NCBI RefSeq assembly: GCF_014651675.1
Contig: NZ_BMXI01000007.1
Span: 62,001 to 126,000, forward strand
DNA: 64,000 nt
Direction of reading: 5' to 3'
Source: Roseibacillus persicicus
GTDB taxonomy: Bacteria > Verrucomicrobiota > Verrucomicrobiia > Verrucomicrobiales > Akkermansiaceae
Positions 50,531 through 58,803 of the stretch are shown in pieces; position 1 is the first letter of the stretch; the number at the start of each line of letters is the position of its first letter. The position numbers and the translations under genes are program-made. The notes under the pieces are model-generated. The model had not been told where the DNA came from. It saw nothing but the letters and a program-made list of their open reading frames with translations, and ran no database searches.

Positions 50531-51118
50531 TTAAAGTACGGCCTTGGTGCTGGGAATTGCTCCTTCTTGACGGGGATCAATGGTCACCGCGACTCGAATC
50601 GAGCGAGCGAGCGCCTTGAAGATCGCCTCCGCGATATGATGCCCGTCCCGGCCAGCCAAGAGGTCCACGTGAATATTCGCCCGCAGGTTGGATGCGACTG
50701 CGCGGAAAAACTCTTCGACCAGGGTGAAGGGCATGTTTGGCGCGGAAGCAGTGTCGGCAGGCGGGTTGAACGCGAGATAGGGGCGGTTGCTGAGATCGAC
50801 CACCACTCGGGCCAGAGTCTCGTCCATTGGGACATATGAGTGCCCATAACGTTGAATCCCAGCCTTGTCACCAAGAGCCTCGCGAATGGCATCTCCCAAG
50901 ACGATTCCGGTATCTTCAATCGTGTGGTGCCCGTCGACCTCGATGTCTCCGTCAACCGAGACCTCCAGGTCGATGAGGGAGTGCTTCGAGAACAAGGTCA
51001 GCATGTGATCGAAGAATGGAATGCCAGTATCGATCTCGCTTTGGCCTGTCCCGTCGAGGTTCAGGGAGAGAGCGATCTTGGTTTCCGCGGTTTCGCGGTT
51101 CAATGAGGATTCTCGCAT
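50531..51118 (-). CDS. hisB: Imidazoleglycerol-phosphate dehydratase
   Basis: Manganese-dependent dehydratase, 195 residues, converting imidazole glycerol phosphate to imidazole acetol phosphate in histidine synthesis. Metal-binding motifs: FFDHMLTLFSKHS and DGHHTIEDTGIVLGDAIREA, then LAGRDGHHIAEAIFKAL, the two repeated halves of the fold. It is the monofunctional form; no phosphatase domain is fused. The start ATG directly abuts the stop of the upstream secreted-protein gene, so the three genes form one tight leftward unit with hisH. Confidence 0.97.
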   Translation of the reverse strand: MRESSLNRETAETKIALSLNLDGTGQSEIDTGIPFFDHMLTLFSKHSLIDLEVSVDGDIEVDGHHTIEDTGIVLGDAIREALGDKAGIQRYGHSYVPMDETLARVVVDLSNRPYLAFNPPADTASAPNMPFTLVEEFFRAVASNLRANIHVDLLAGRDGHHIAEAIFKALARSIRVAVTIDPRQEGAIPSTKAVL

Positions 51119-52252
51119 TTACTCGGCAGTCTCGGTCTCTTCGCTATCAGCCTCTTCTTCTTCCCCGGCTTCCTCCTCGGCAGGAGGGTTGTTGATAGTG
51201 GGATCGAAGCGGTCGATTAGGGCGTCGAGGTAGCTCTCTTCCACTCCCGCTTCGTCCAAAGCGTCGAGGATAGGTTCGAGGGCTTCCTTGTCTTTCTCGC
51301 CAGCTGCGGTCCAGCCCTTGCGGTAAAGTTCTCCCACGTCTTCAAACTCTTTGAGCTCGGCTTCGACTGCCTCCAGTCTCTCGGCTTCGTCCTCAAGAGC
51401 ATCCAAAGTGCTCTCAATTGATTCCGCGTTGCGGGTGTCAACGGTGAACCAGGTCTGCTCTTCGTCCTCCTCCTTGGTCCAGAGACGTTCGAAAGTAGAT
51501 TTCCGCTGTTCCTCTGCCTGGAGGGCCCGTTGGCGGTCACTGGCAGGGAGGCGTTCCAGCGCTGCGAGACGGCGCTCTTCCCTGGCGTCGAAGCCGTTCA
51601 GTTCCGAGGAGAGCAACTTGGTGTAAGTTCCGACCACGGCCTTGATGAGAGGAAGGGACTCACGATGGGCCTTGGTCCCAAAGAATTTGCGCTCTAAATT
51701 GTCATAGCTGCGGAGAGCTCCCAGATAAGATCGGGCTTCCACGAGGTCCTTGAATTCCTTGGCCGCGCTGCTCGCATCCACAGCGAGCGCATTTTCTTCC
51801 CGCTCTTCAGCGCTCATGAGGCCTGATTTTTCCATCGAAGTCTTCACTCCTCCTTTGGCGATGAACTCACGCTCGGCTTTCAATTCCCGCAGCATCTTGC
51901 TGGCCTTTGTGCCGGCGGAGGTCAACTTGTGCGCCAAAAGGAAGGACTCGATTTTTTTGATGCGAGCATCGTATTCCTTCAGCGAGAGATACGGAGGAGC
52001 GGGGGCCAATCCCGCAATATTGTCCTCAAAGATTGTGTCGGACTCGTTAACGATCTCAACATCAGCCACTTCGGAGCGCTTGATAGTGCGTCGTTCCTTA
52101 ATGGATTTGGTGACGTTGACTTCGAGGACGTATTCTTCGAGAGATTTCTCGAGAATCTGGGCGTCGAGCTTGGTGCCGTCCTTCAAAGTGATGATATCAG
52201 CCACAGCTGGCACTGCGAGAGCGACAAAAAGCGAGGTTGTGAGGATTTTCAT
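51119..52252 (-). CDS. Secreted coiled-coil protein of unknown function
   Basis: About 377 residues from ATG at 52252, giving a signal peptide (MKILTTSLFVALAVPAVA); the frame is open to 52360. The N-terminal about 60 residues (IITLKDGTKLDAQILEKSLE through RTIKRSEVADVEIV) are a small beta domain of a type seen in secreted proteins of the phylum. The remainder is charged and helical, rich in Glu and Lys, likely coiled coil, ending in an acidic tail. No family is recognised. Its stop directly abuts the hisB start, so it shares the operon with hisB and hisH without an evident link to histidine synthesis. Confidence 0.75.
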   Translation of the reverse strand: MKILTTSLFVALAVPAVADIITLKDGTKLDAQILEKSLEEYVLEVNVTKSIKERRTIKRSEVADVEIVNESDTIFEDNIAGLAPAPPYLSLKEYDARIKKIESFLLAHKLTSAGTKASKMLRELKAEREFIAKGGVKTSMEKSGLMSAEEREENALAVDASSAAKEFKDLVEARSYLGALRSYDNLERKFFGTKAHRESLPLIKAVVGTYTKLLSSELNGFDAREERRLAALERLPASDRQRALQAEEQRKSTFERLWTKEEDEEQTWFTVDTRNAESIESTLDALEDEAERLEAVEAELKEFEDVGELYRKGWTAAGEKDKEALEPILDALDEAGVEESYLDALIDRFDPTINNPPAEEEAGEEEEADSEETETAE

Positions 52253-52424
52253 AGGTGTTGGAGTTGCGTAATAGAAATGTCTGCCAAAATGGCCGGCACG
52301 AAAAGGGGAAATTGGTTTCTGAGGATGATTTTGAGTCACGCCGCCGACTTGCCCGCGCAAATAGAACTCTCGAAAGCCTTGCGGTGTCTTTTGGATGTCT
52401 TAATGATTTTTCCGTAACGAATTC

Positions 52425-54407
52425 ATGAGCGACGAAGAAAACCGAAGTCACGAGCACACCAGTCTGGGCGATATGTACAAGGACTATTTCGTCCTCTACT
52501 CCAGCTACGTGATCCTTGAGCGTGCGGTGCCTCACCTGTTGGATGGCTTGAAGCCGGTTCAGCGCCGAATTCTGCATGCGATGCGCAACATCGATGATGG
52601 GCGCTATACCAAGGTCGCCAACATTGTGGGCGATACCATCAAGTATCATCCCCATGGTGATGCGGCGATTAAAGATGCGATTGTCGGCCTGGGCCAGAAG
52701 GAGTTGCTCATTGATACGCAAGGGAACTGGGGCAACGTCTTGACTGGAGACCCTGCTGCTGCGGCCCGATACATCGAGGCCCGGCTCACTCCCTTCGCAC
52801 TCGAAATCGCCTTTAATCCCAAGACGACGGATTGGACTCTTAGCTACGACACGCGCAACAAGGAGCCGGTGACCTTGCCGGTGAAATTTCCTCTTTTACT
52901 GGCTCAGGGCGCAGAGGGAATTGCAGTGGGATTGGCGTGTAAAATTCTGCCTCATAATTTCAACGAACTTCTGGATGCATGCATTGCAGCCCTGCGCAAA
53001 CAACCATTCGAGCTGCTACCTGATTTTCCAACAGGTGGAGTGCTCGATGCGAGCGACTATCGGGACGGCCTGAGAGGAGGGCGCTTGCGGGTTCGCGCAA
53101 AGATTTCGATTGAAAAAAATAGGCAGCTTAGAATCACGGAGGTGCCGTTCGGGGTCACCACCAAGAGCCTCGCGGAATCGATTGTCTCGGCGAATGAAAA
53201 GGGGAAAATCAAGATTACCAAGGTGGAGGATTACACTGCGGCGACTGCTGACATCGTGGTCCAGCTTCCCACTGGCATCGATCCTGAGAACGCTCGCGAT
53301 GCCCTCTTTGCCTTCACTGATTGTGAAGTCTCAATCTCACCCAATGCCTGCGTTATTCGGGAAGACAAGCCGGCCTTTATTGGAGTAAGCGAGATCTTGA
53401 AAGCCTGTGCCTTCCGCACCCGCGACCTTTTGGAGATGGAGCTCCAAATCAGACTTGGGGAGCTTCAGGACAAATGGCACTTTAGCTCGCTGGAGAAAAT
53501 TTTCATCGAGAACCGGATCTATCGCGACATTGAGGAGTGCACGACTTGGGAAGCGGTTATCGAAGCCATTGATACCGGCCTGGAGCCCTTCAAGAAATTG
53601 CTGCGCAGGGAGGTGACCCGCGACGACATTATTCGCCTGACCGAAATTAAGATTAAGCGAATCTCCAAATACGATTCGTTCCGCGCGGACGAGGAGATTA
53701 AGGGGTATGAGAACGAAATCGATGAGGTTGAAAAGAACCTGCGCAATCTCACTCGCTACAGTGTCCGTTACTTCGAGGGGCTGAAAAAGAAATATGGCAA
53801 GGGTCGGGATCGGCGAACTGAATTGAGAGAGTTCGAGGCTGTCAACCGCTCGCAGGTCGTCGCCATTACCGAGACTCTCTATCTGGACCGTAAAAACGGA
53901 TTTGCCGGTTGGGGGCTGAAGAAGGAAGAGGTGATCGCCAAGTGTTCGAGATTGGACGATGTTCTCACCATTTTGTCTGACGGAAAAATGCAGGTCAGTA
54001 AGATTTCTGAAAAGGCCTTCGTCGGCAAGCGCCCCCAGCACATCGCCATCTTTCGCAAGGACGAGGAGAAGATCTACTCCATCATCTATCGGGAGGGGCG
54101 CGACGGTCCCATCCTGGCCAAGAGGTTCCGAATTGGAGGAGTTACCCGCGACAAGGAGTATTCTCTCACCAAAGGGGGAGCAGGAACGCGGATCCTCTAT
54201 TTTGCGGTTCACGACAGCGAAGAGGAAAGCGCGGCTAACATGGTGGTTGTTCATATGAAGGCGGCCCTGCGGCTGCGAAATCTAAGCCGTCCATTTCAAT
54301 TTGGAGAGATCGCCATCAAGGGGCGCGGGGTGCGGGGGAACGTCGTTACGAAGCATGCCGTAGACCGGATTGTCAGAGCTCCCAAGGATTCCAAAGAGGT
54401 TGAATAA
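52425..54407 (+). CDS. parC: DNA topoisomerase IV/gyrase A-type subunit
   Basis: Type IIA topoisomerase A subunit, 660 residues, that cuts and re-joins DNA; pairs with a ParE/GyrB ATPase not in this window. The catalytic tyrosine is Tyr116 in AAARYIEARLT. Typical blocks: LERAVPHLLDGLKPVQRRIL, IKYHPHGDAAI and LLAQGAEGIAVGLACKILPH. A GyrA-type assignment is possible, but the C-terminal domain is only about 180 residues, without the full six-blade pinwheel and GyrA box, which favours ParC. It lies divergent from the secreted-protein-hisBH unit, with 172 bases between. Confidence 0.9.
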   Translation: MSDEENRSHEHTSLGDMYKDYFVLYSSYVILERAVPHLLDGLKPVQRRILHAMRNIDDGRYTKVANIVGDTIKYHPHGDAAIKDAIVGLGQKELLIDTQGNWGNVLTGDPAAAARYIEARLTPFALEIAFNPKTTDWTLSYDTRNKEPVTLPVKFPLLLAQGAEGIAVGLACKILPHNFNELLDACIAALRKQPFELLPDFPTGGVLDASDYRDGLRGGRLRVRAKISIEKNRQLRITEVPFGVTTKSLAESIVSANEKGKIKITKVEDYTAATADIVVQLPTGIDPENARDALFAFTDCEVSISPNACVIREDKPAFIGVSEILKACAFRTRDLLEMELQIRLGELQDKWHFSSLEKIFIENRIYRDIEECTTWEAVIEAIDTGLEPFKKLLRREVTRDDIIRLTEIKIKRISKYDSFRADEEIKGYENEIDEVEKNLRNLTRYSVRYFEGLKKKYGKGRDRRTELREFEAVNRSQVVAITETLYLDRKNGFAGWGLKKEEVIAKCSRLDDVLTILSDGKMQVSKISEKAFVGKRPQHIAIFRKDEEKIYSIIYREGRDGPILAKRFRIGGVTRDKEYSLTKGGAGTRILYFAVHDSEEESAANMVVVHMKAALRLRNLSRPFQFGEIAIKGRGVRGNVVTKHAVDRIVRAPKDSKEVE

Positions 54408-54492
54408 AGCTTTCAAGTTTCAAACTGTTAAGAAACATAAATTAATTTGAGAATTCACTTGAACACCTGTTCATCCGTGTTAATTTCCCGCC

Positions 54493-54642
54493 ATGACAAA
54501 GTTCAAATGGAGGCTGCGGTTGTGGTGGGTTCGGATGCGTGTGGGAATCCTCAAAAAGCGATTGGTCGCGATTCAGCGCCGCATGGCGGGTCGGGACAAA
54601 CAAATTTTGGCACATCAGATGGATCTGCCATTGCACAGTTAG
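54493..54642 (+). CDS. Possible small basic protein
   Basis: ATG at 54493 opens a 49-residue frame, ending TAG. The product is very basic with a Trp-rich amphipathic start (MTKFKWRLRLWWVRMRVG) and could bind nucleic acid or membrane. A longer overlapping frame at 54447-54731 looks random. The small frame sits just before the hairpin at 54659. Evidence is composition and position only. Confidence 0.3.
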   Translation: MTKFKWRLRLWWVRMRVGILKKRLVAIQRRMAGRDKQILAHQMDLPLHS

Positions 54643-54658
54643 TTCGGTTAAATAAGGC

Positions 54659-54698
54659 CGTTCCCGCCATTCCTATGAATTTAGGGGTGGCGGGAACG
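54659..54698 (+). promoter_or_regulatory. Strong hairpin in the leader before the secretin gene
   Basis: A perfect 10-bp stem (CGTTCCCGCC, 54659-54668, with 54689-54698) surrounds a symmetrical internal loop and a 4-bp inner stem (CCTA/TAGG) with a 6-base loop. Few T residues follow, so it may not be a simple terminator. It lies 48 bases before the secretin start and may control it or end the small upstream transcript. Confidence 0.6.
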
Positions 54699-54746
54699 TA
54701 TTTGACTGTTTATAACCGCGCGAAGCATTAGTAATTCCAAGCGATT

Positions 54747-57143
54747 TTGAAAAAAAGCGGTCTTAAAAACCGGACGATATGTACGTCCTTAGTCTCGGTT
54801 GTTCTAGGCGGTATGACTTTAAGTCTACCCGGACAATCAGTGGTGCAGCAGGAGCTGGAGCGTCGTCGCGATAACGTGATTGCTGCAGAGGAAGCGATTA
54901 TGGCAGGCGACGACGCCTACCAAAAATCGGACTTCCAAGAAGCGGTATCCAAGTATCGCGAAGCCTTTGCCAAAGTTCCTGCCGGTGATAAGACGGACAA
55001 GTTTCGAGAGGCGGCTCGTGAACGCTATGCGCAGGCCGCAGTGCAAGCTGCCCGCGTGATGAATAGGCAGGGAGATCGTCAAGGTGCAATCGAGATGGTC
55101 GATGAAGTCTTGGGGAAGGATGTTTTTCCCGAGTATTTTCCAGCTCAAAAGCTCAGAGCTCAGTTGGACGATCCGATTCGTTCAAATCCCTCCGCTACGG
55201 AAGAGCATGGCCAGAATATTGATGAGGTGCGTCGTCTCCTTTATCAGGCTGAGGGAGCTTACAATTTAGCTGATTTTGACCAGTCGATGGCCCTCTATAA
55301 TAAGGTGCTTGTGATCGACCCTTACAACAAGGCGGCTCGTCGCGGGTTGGAGCGAAACAATTCCCGGATTTCAGACTACGCTGATGCCGCCCGTGACCAC
55401 ACTCGGGCGGAATTGATTTCACAGGTAGATTCCCAGTGGGAGTTGAAGAAGAACCAGGATGTTCAGGTCGCCGACGGGATTGTGACCGAAGGGGCGGCTG
55501 GAGGAACTTTTGGTATAAGCGGGGCCAATCAGATCGAAGCCAAGCTAGACAATATCATCGTTCCTTTCGTTGATTTTGAGGAGACTTCTTTGGTCGAGGC
55601 TGTTGAATTCTTGGAAGGCCAGTCGCGGGCTTTGGATCCGGAGATCATGGAGGAGAACAAGGGCATCGATTTCGTCATGAATATGGGTTCCGGCAACTCT
55701 CCTGAAATCGACGAGCTTCTCCAGCGTCGATTCTCATTCCGTTTGCGGAATGTGCCTCTTCGTCAGGTGGTTGAATATGTAACTCGCCAGTCGGGAACTT
55801 CGTTTCGGGTAGACTCTTATGCCGTGGTGATTCAGCCTGCTTCGGGGCTGACTGATGATGTCGTTGTGAAGCGCTATCAAGTGCCACCTAATTTTCTGAG
55901 CCAGACATCAGGGAGTGTCGCGGATAGCGATCCTTTCGGGTCAGACAGCGGTGGAGGCGGGACGCTTGCCCCCCGTTTGACGGCGCGTGAATATCTGGAA
56001 AATGCCGGAGTTCCTTTTCCCGACGGTAGCAGTGCGAGCTACAATTCCAGTTTGGGCCAGTTGGTTGTGAAGACCACAGAAGCCGGACACGACGAAGTTC
56101 GCGGGATTGTGGACGCCTTGAATTTGCAAGAGCCGATCGCGGTGGTGATCGAGACCAAGATTGTTCGGGTGAGTCAAGAGAACCTCGAAGAGTTTAACGT
56201 AGATGTTGCGATTCAGAATCTTGAGGCTTCCGGGGATCTCGTTGTCGGAGGCGGCACGGTTGGGAATGGTCGTCAGAGTGATTACTACGGAGGCAACCCC
56301 ATTACCTCCGGTCTCCGGAGTGGTGATTTCGCCACCTCTGGTGACGCGATCGAGACCGTTCTCAATGACGAAGGAGGGGCGAGTCTCAATTCCGCGCCTG
56401 GATTTCTTTCCATGCTGGGCATTGCCAACGACCATGCGGTTTCCGTTCTTTTGAGAGGGCTGAACCAGAAAAAAGGAACTGATATCTTGTCTCAACCTTC
56501 GGTGGTAACCCGTTCCGGACAGCAAGCTATCGTGGAGTCGACCCGCGAGTTGATTTACCCAACCGAGTATGAACCACCAGAGCTTCCGAACTCCGTGGGT
56601 GCGACATTGATTGATATCAACACGGGGATCGAGACTGATGCCGGAAGTTCTTTTTCCGCTACCCCTTCACACCCAACTGCGTTCGAGACTCGCAAGCTTG
56701 GAACTTTTCTCGAAGTTCAACCGACGGTTAGCGCGGATCGTACTTACGCTGATCTGGCCTTTAACCTCAATATTGAGGAGTTTCTCGGGTTCATCAATTA
56801 TGGAGAGCCGATTCAAGGGGGAAGTTCGACGCCGGATTTCGGAATCATTGGAGCAGGCTCTTCGATCTCAGGGGAGGTGACTTCGAATGATATTTTGATG
56901 CCTCTTTTCAATGTCGTTCGACTGAATACCAATATCTCGGTCGGCACGGGTGAGACTATACTCCTTGGAGGAGTTCTCAATGAGAAGGTCGAGATGGTGG
57001 AAGATAAGGTTCCTGTTCTTGGGGATGTTCCTTTTCTTGGTAAGCTTTTCAGATCAGACGCCTTACAGCGTAATAAGAGCGTGGTGATGGTGTTTGTGAC
57101 CGTTCGAATCGTTGACCCTGCGGGCAATCCGGTACAGAAGTAG
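54747..57143 (+). CDS. Outer-membrane secretin (GspD/PilQ-type, Amuc_1098-like)
   Basis: A 798-residue outer-membrane channel protein of the type II/IV secretin superfamily. TTG start gives a signal peptide (MKKSGLKNRTI...LPGQ). Residues about 40-230 are tetratricopeptide-like (GDDAYQKSDFQEAVSKYREA and GAYNLADFDQSMALYNKVLV), followed by STN/N-type modules and the secretin core at about 560-795, with the VPVLGDVPFLGKLFRS signature. This arrangement resembles the Akkermansia Amuc_1098 pilus secretin; in that genome the genes Amuc_1099-1102 are adjacent, and they are missing here. The gene leads a unit with an AsmA-like protein (35 bases later) and an ATPase. It therefore looks like an orphan secretin with new partners. 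The exported substrate is unknown. Confidence 0.88.
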   Translation: MKKSGLKNRTICTSLVSVVLGGMTLSLPGQSVVQQELERRRDNVIAAEEAIMAGDDAYQKSDFQEAVSKYREAFAKVPAGDKTDKFREAARERYAQAAVQAARVMNRQGDRQGAIEMVDEVLGKDVFPEYFPAQKLRAQLDDPIRSNPSATEEHGQNIDEVRRLLYQAEGAYNLADFDQSMALYNKVLVIDPYNKAARRGLERNNSRISDYADAARDHTRAELISQVDSQWELKKNQDVQVADGIVTEGAAGGTFGISGANQIEAKLDNIIVPFVDFEETSLVEAVEFLEGQSRALDPEIMEENKGIDFVMNMGSGNSPEIDELLQRRFSFRLRNVPLRQVVEYVTRQSGTSFRVDSYAVVIQPASGLTDDVVVKRYQVPPNFLSQTSGSVADSDPFGSDSGGGGTLAPRLTAREYLENAGVPFPDGSSASYNSSLGQLVVKTTEAGHDEVRGIVDALNLQEPIAVVIETKIVRVSQENLEEFNVDVAIQNLEASGDLVVGGGTVGNGRQSDYYGGNPITSGLRSGDFATSGDAIETVLNDEGGASLNSAPGFLSMLGIANDHAVSVLLRGLNQKKGTDILSQPSVVTRSGQQAIVESTRELIYPTEYEPPELPNSVGATLIDINTGIETDAGSSFSATPSHPTAFETRKLGTFLEVQPTVSADRTYADLAFNLNIEEFLGFINYGEPIQGGSSTPDFGIIGAGSSISGEVTSNDILMPLFNVVRLNTNISVGTGETILLGGVLNEKVEMVEDKVPVLGDVPFLGKLFRSDALQRNKSVVMVFVTVRIVDPAGNPVQK

Positions 57144-57178
57144 CCTTTGGTTAGTTATCTGACCAACAGCCCCCGTCG

Positions 57179-58633
57179 ATGAACAAGAATTCAACCGAGA
57201 AAAATACCTACTCCGTCGACGAGATGATGGAGAAGCTGCGCGAAGGCGATCGCGAGAAGCGCGAGGAAGGCGAATTAGTCACTCGCGAGGACGGGACCCA
57301 AGTCCTTCGTGTGAAAAAGCGTAAGCGGCGCAGTAAGCAAAAAAAGGAAGAAGAGGCGAAGCGTCGCAAGAGGAATCTGGTGCTTCGAACTTTTGCTCTC
57401 ATTGCGATACCTTTGCTCTTGGGTTTAGGTATTGTTCTCCAACTGGTCAGATTCCATAGTCCTGGATTTTCCAAGGGTGTAGTTGCAGCGGTCTGGGAAA
57501 AGACGGGAGCAAATGCGAAAATCAACCGATTGAGCCCGCTGGGGACCAAGGTTACCGCGCAGTCACTCACTTTGGCTTGGCCAGATGATTCTCCTCTCGA
57601 GCAAGTCAAGGCGACCACGGTTTCAGGGGATTTGAGTCTCACTTCGTTCGTAACCGGTCGATTGGGAGGCGAGGAGCTTGGTTCCGAAAAAGGGTATTTG
57701 CTCACTTCCGGCCGAAAGGATCGGAAGGTCAGCCAACCGAAAGGGGAAGCCGCGAATCTGGTAGGTTTCAAGCGCTATACAAGTGACAATTTCTCATTTT
57801 ATTTCGGAAAAGTGAATTCGCCCTTCCGCTTGGAAAACTCGCGGGTGCGTTTCATTCCCACCGCCTATTCCCGTCAGTTGCATCTCACGGGCGGCAGCCT
57901 AATTTCTGGTTCTTGGGGCGAAGTCCCCTTGAAGCGAGGAACAATCGAATTTCTGGAGAACACTATGAGGGTGGTCTCCCTCCGGTTTGAGGAAGAGCAA
58001 AGGCATCTTATTTTCTCAGGCGATTTGGACTTGGCTGACTCTTTCCACAGCCTCTCGGTGGAGGTCGTCGAGGGCAACGTCGGGAACGTCGGAGGCTACG
58101 GATACGAAAGATTCTTCGAAAGTGATTTGGCTGGTTCGACCGGAACTTTGACTTTCCGTCCCTGGAATATTGAGAGTCACGAGGTAACGATTTCAGCGAA
58201 GCCAGAATACCTGACTCTTAAGAATCTGCCTTTTCTGAGTGTTTTGGAAGAGTTGTATGGCGATGCTCGTTTCCAAAACTTTGAGTTCGAACTCGAGAAC
58301 TCTTTCGATATTGTCAGAAGTTCGAAAGGGTCGGAAATCAAGAATTTGGATCTACTGGAGCTAGGAATTCTTGCCGTTAAAGGAAATCTCAGGGTAGAGG
58401 GTCGAGAGTTAAAGGGAAATCTAAAGGTTGGCCTCAATGCTCATAAGAAGCTCTCTCTCCGTAACGCGCAGCGTGATGAGTTGTTCAGCAAGGGCAAACT
58501 GGAGAGTGGATTCTTCTGGTTCGATGTTGAGCTCAGCGGTTCGGTTGAAGTTCCGAGGGACAATTTTTCAAGTTATCTTCAAGCGGGGCCAAATGCCAGC
58601 GATGAGGATTTGTTCGAGCAGTTGACCCGCTAA
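57179..58633 (+). CDS. Membrane-anchored AsmA-like protein of unknown function
   Basis: A 484-residue protein. The N-terminal about 65 residues are cytoplasmic and strongly basic and coiled (KREEGELVTREDGTQVLRVK, then KRKRRSKQKKEEEAKRRKRN). One transmembrane helix follows (about 68-92, VLRTFALIAIPLLLGLGIVL). The rest is exported and beta-rich, with repeating LRV..L.G-type strands reminiscent of AsmA-like proteins that bridge the envelope. The family assignment is weak. It begins 35 bases after the secretin and may link it to the inner membrane, taking the place of a GspC- or PilP-like connector. Confidence 0.7.
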   Translation: MNKNSTEKNTYSVDEMMEKLREGDREKREEGELVTREDGTQVLRVKKRKRRSKQKKEEEAKRRKRNLVLRTFALIAIPLLLGLGIVLQLVRFHSPGFSKGVVAAVWEKTGANAKINRLSPLGTKVTAQSLTLAWPDDSPLEQVKATTVSGDLSLTSFVTGRLGGEELGSEKGYLLTSGRKDRKVSQPKGEAANLVGFKRYTSDNFSFYFGKVNSPFRLENSRVRFIPTAYSRQLHLTGGSLISGSWGEVPLKRGTIEFLENTMRVVSLRFEEEQRHLIFSGDLDLADSFHSLSVEVVEGNVGNVGGYGYERFFESDLAGSTGTLTFRPWNIESHEVTISAKPEYLTLKNLPFLSVLEELYGDARFQNFEFELENSFDIVRSSKGSEIKNLDLLELGILAVKGNLRVEGRELKGNLKVGLNAHKKLSLRNAQRDELFSKGKLESGFFWFDVELSGSVEVPRDNFSSYLQAGPNASDEDLFEQLTR

Positions 58634-58803
58634 TGTGCTAAAGCCATTGGTGGCAGTTCGCTCCCCCAGTACGCTCTTTCCTAGCGAGGGCTTATTGTTT
58701 GTTCCGTTTGCCATGGTGGTGTCTCGACGGATTAGTACGCCATTCGAGCTTGCGGCGAGACCCTCTTTCCAAAAAACTCCCCATAGCGAAAAGCCTTTTC
58801 CCC

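Noticed and set aside
54447-54731. 94-codon frame before the secretin
   Set aside because: Random-looking composition and it spans the hairpin; a different 49-codon frame is more plausible.
58699-58803. Upstream extension of the SPF-repeat ATPase
   Set aside because: The extra 35 residues are irregular and the ATG at 58804 gives a natural start.
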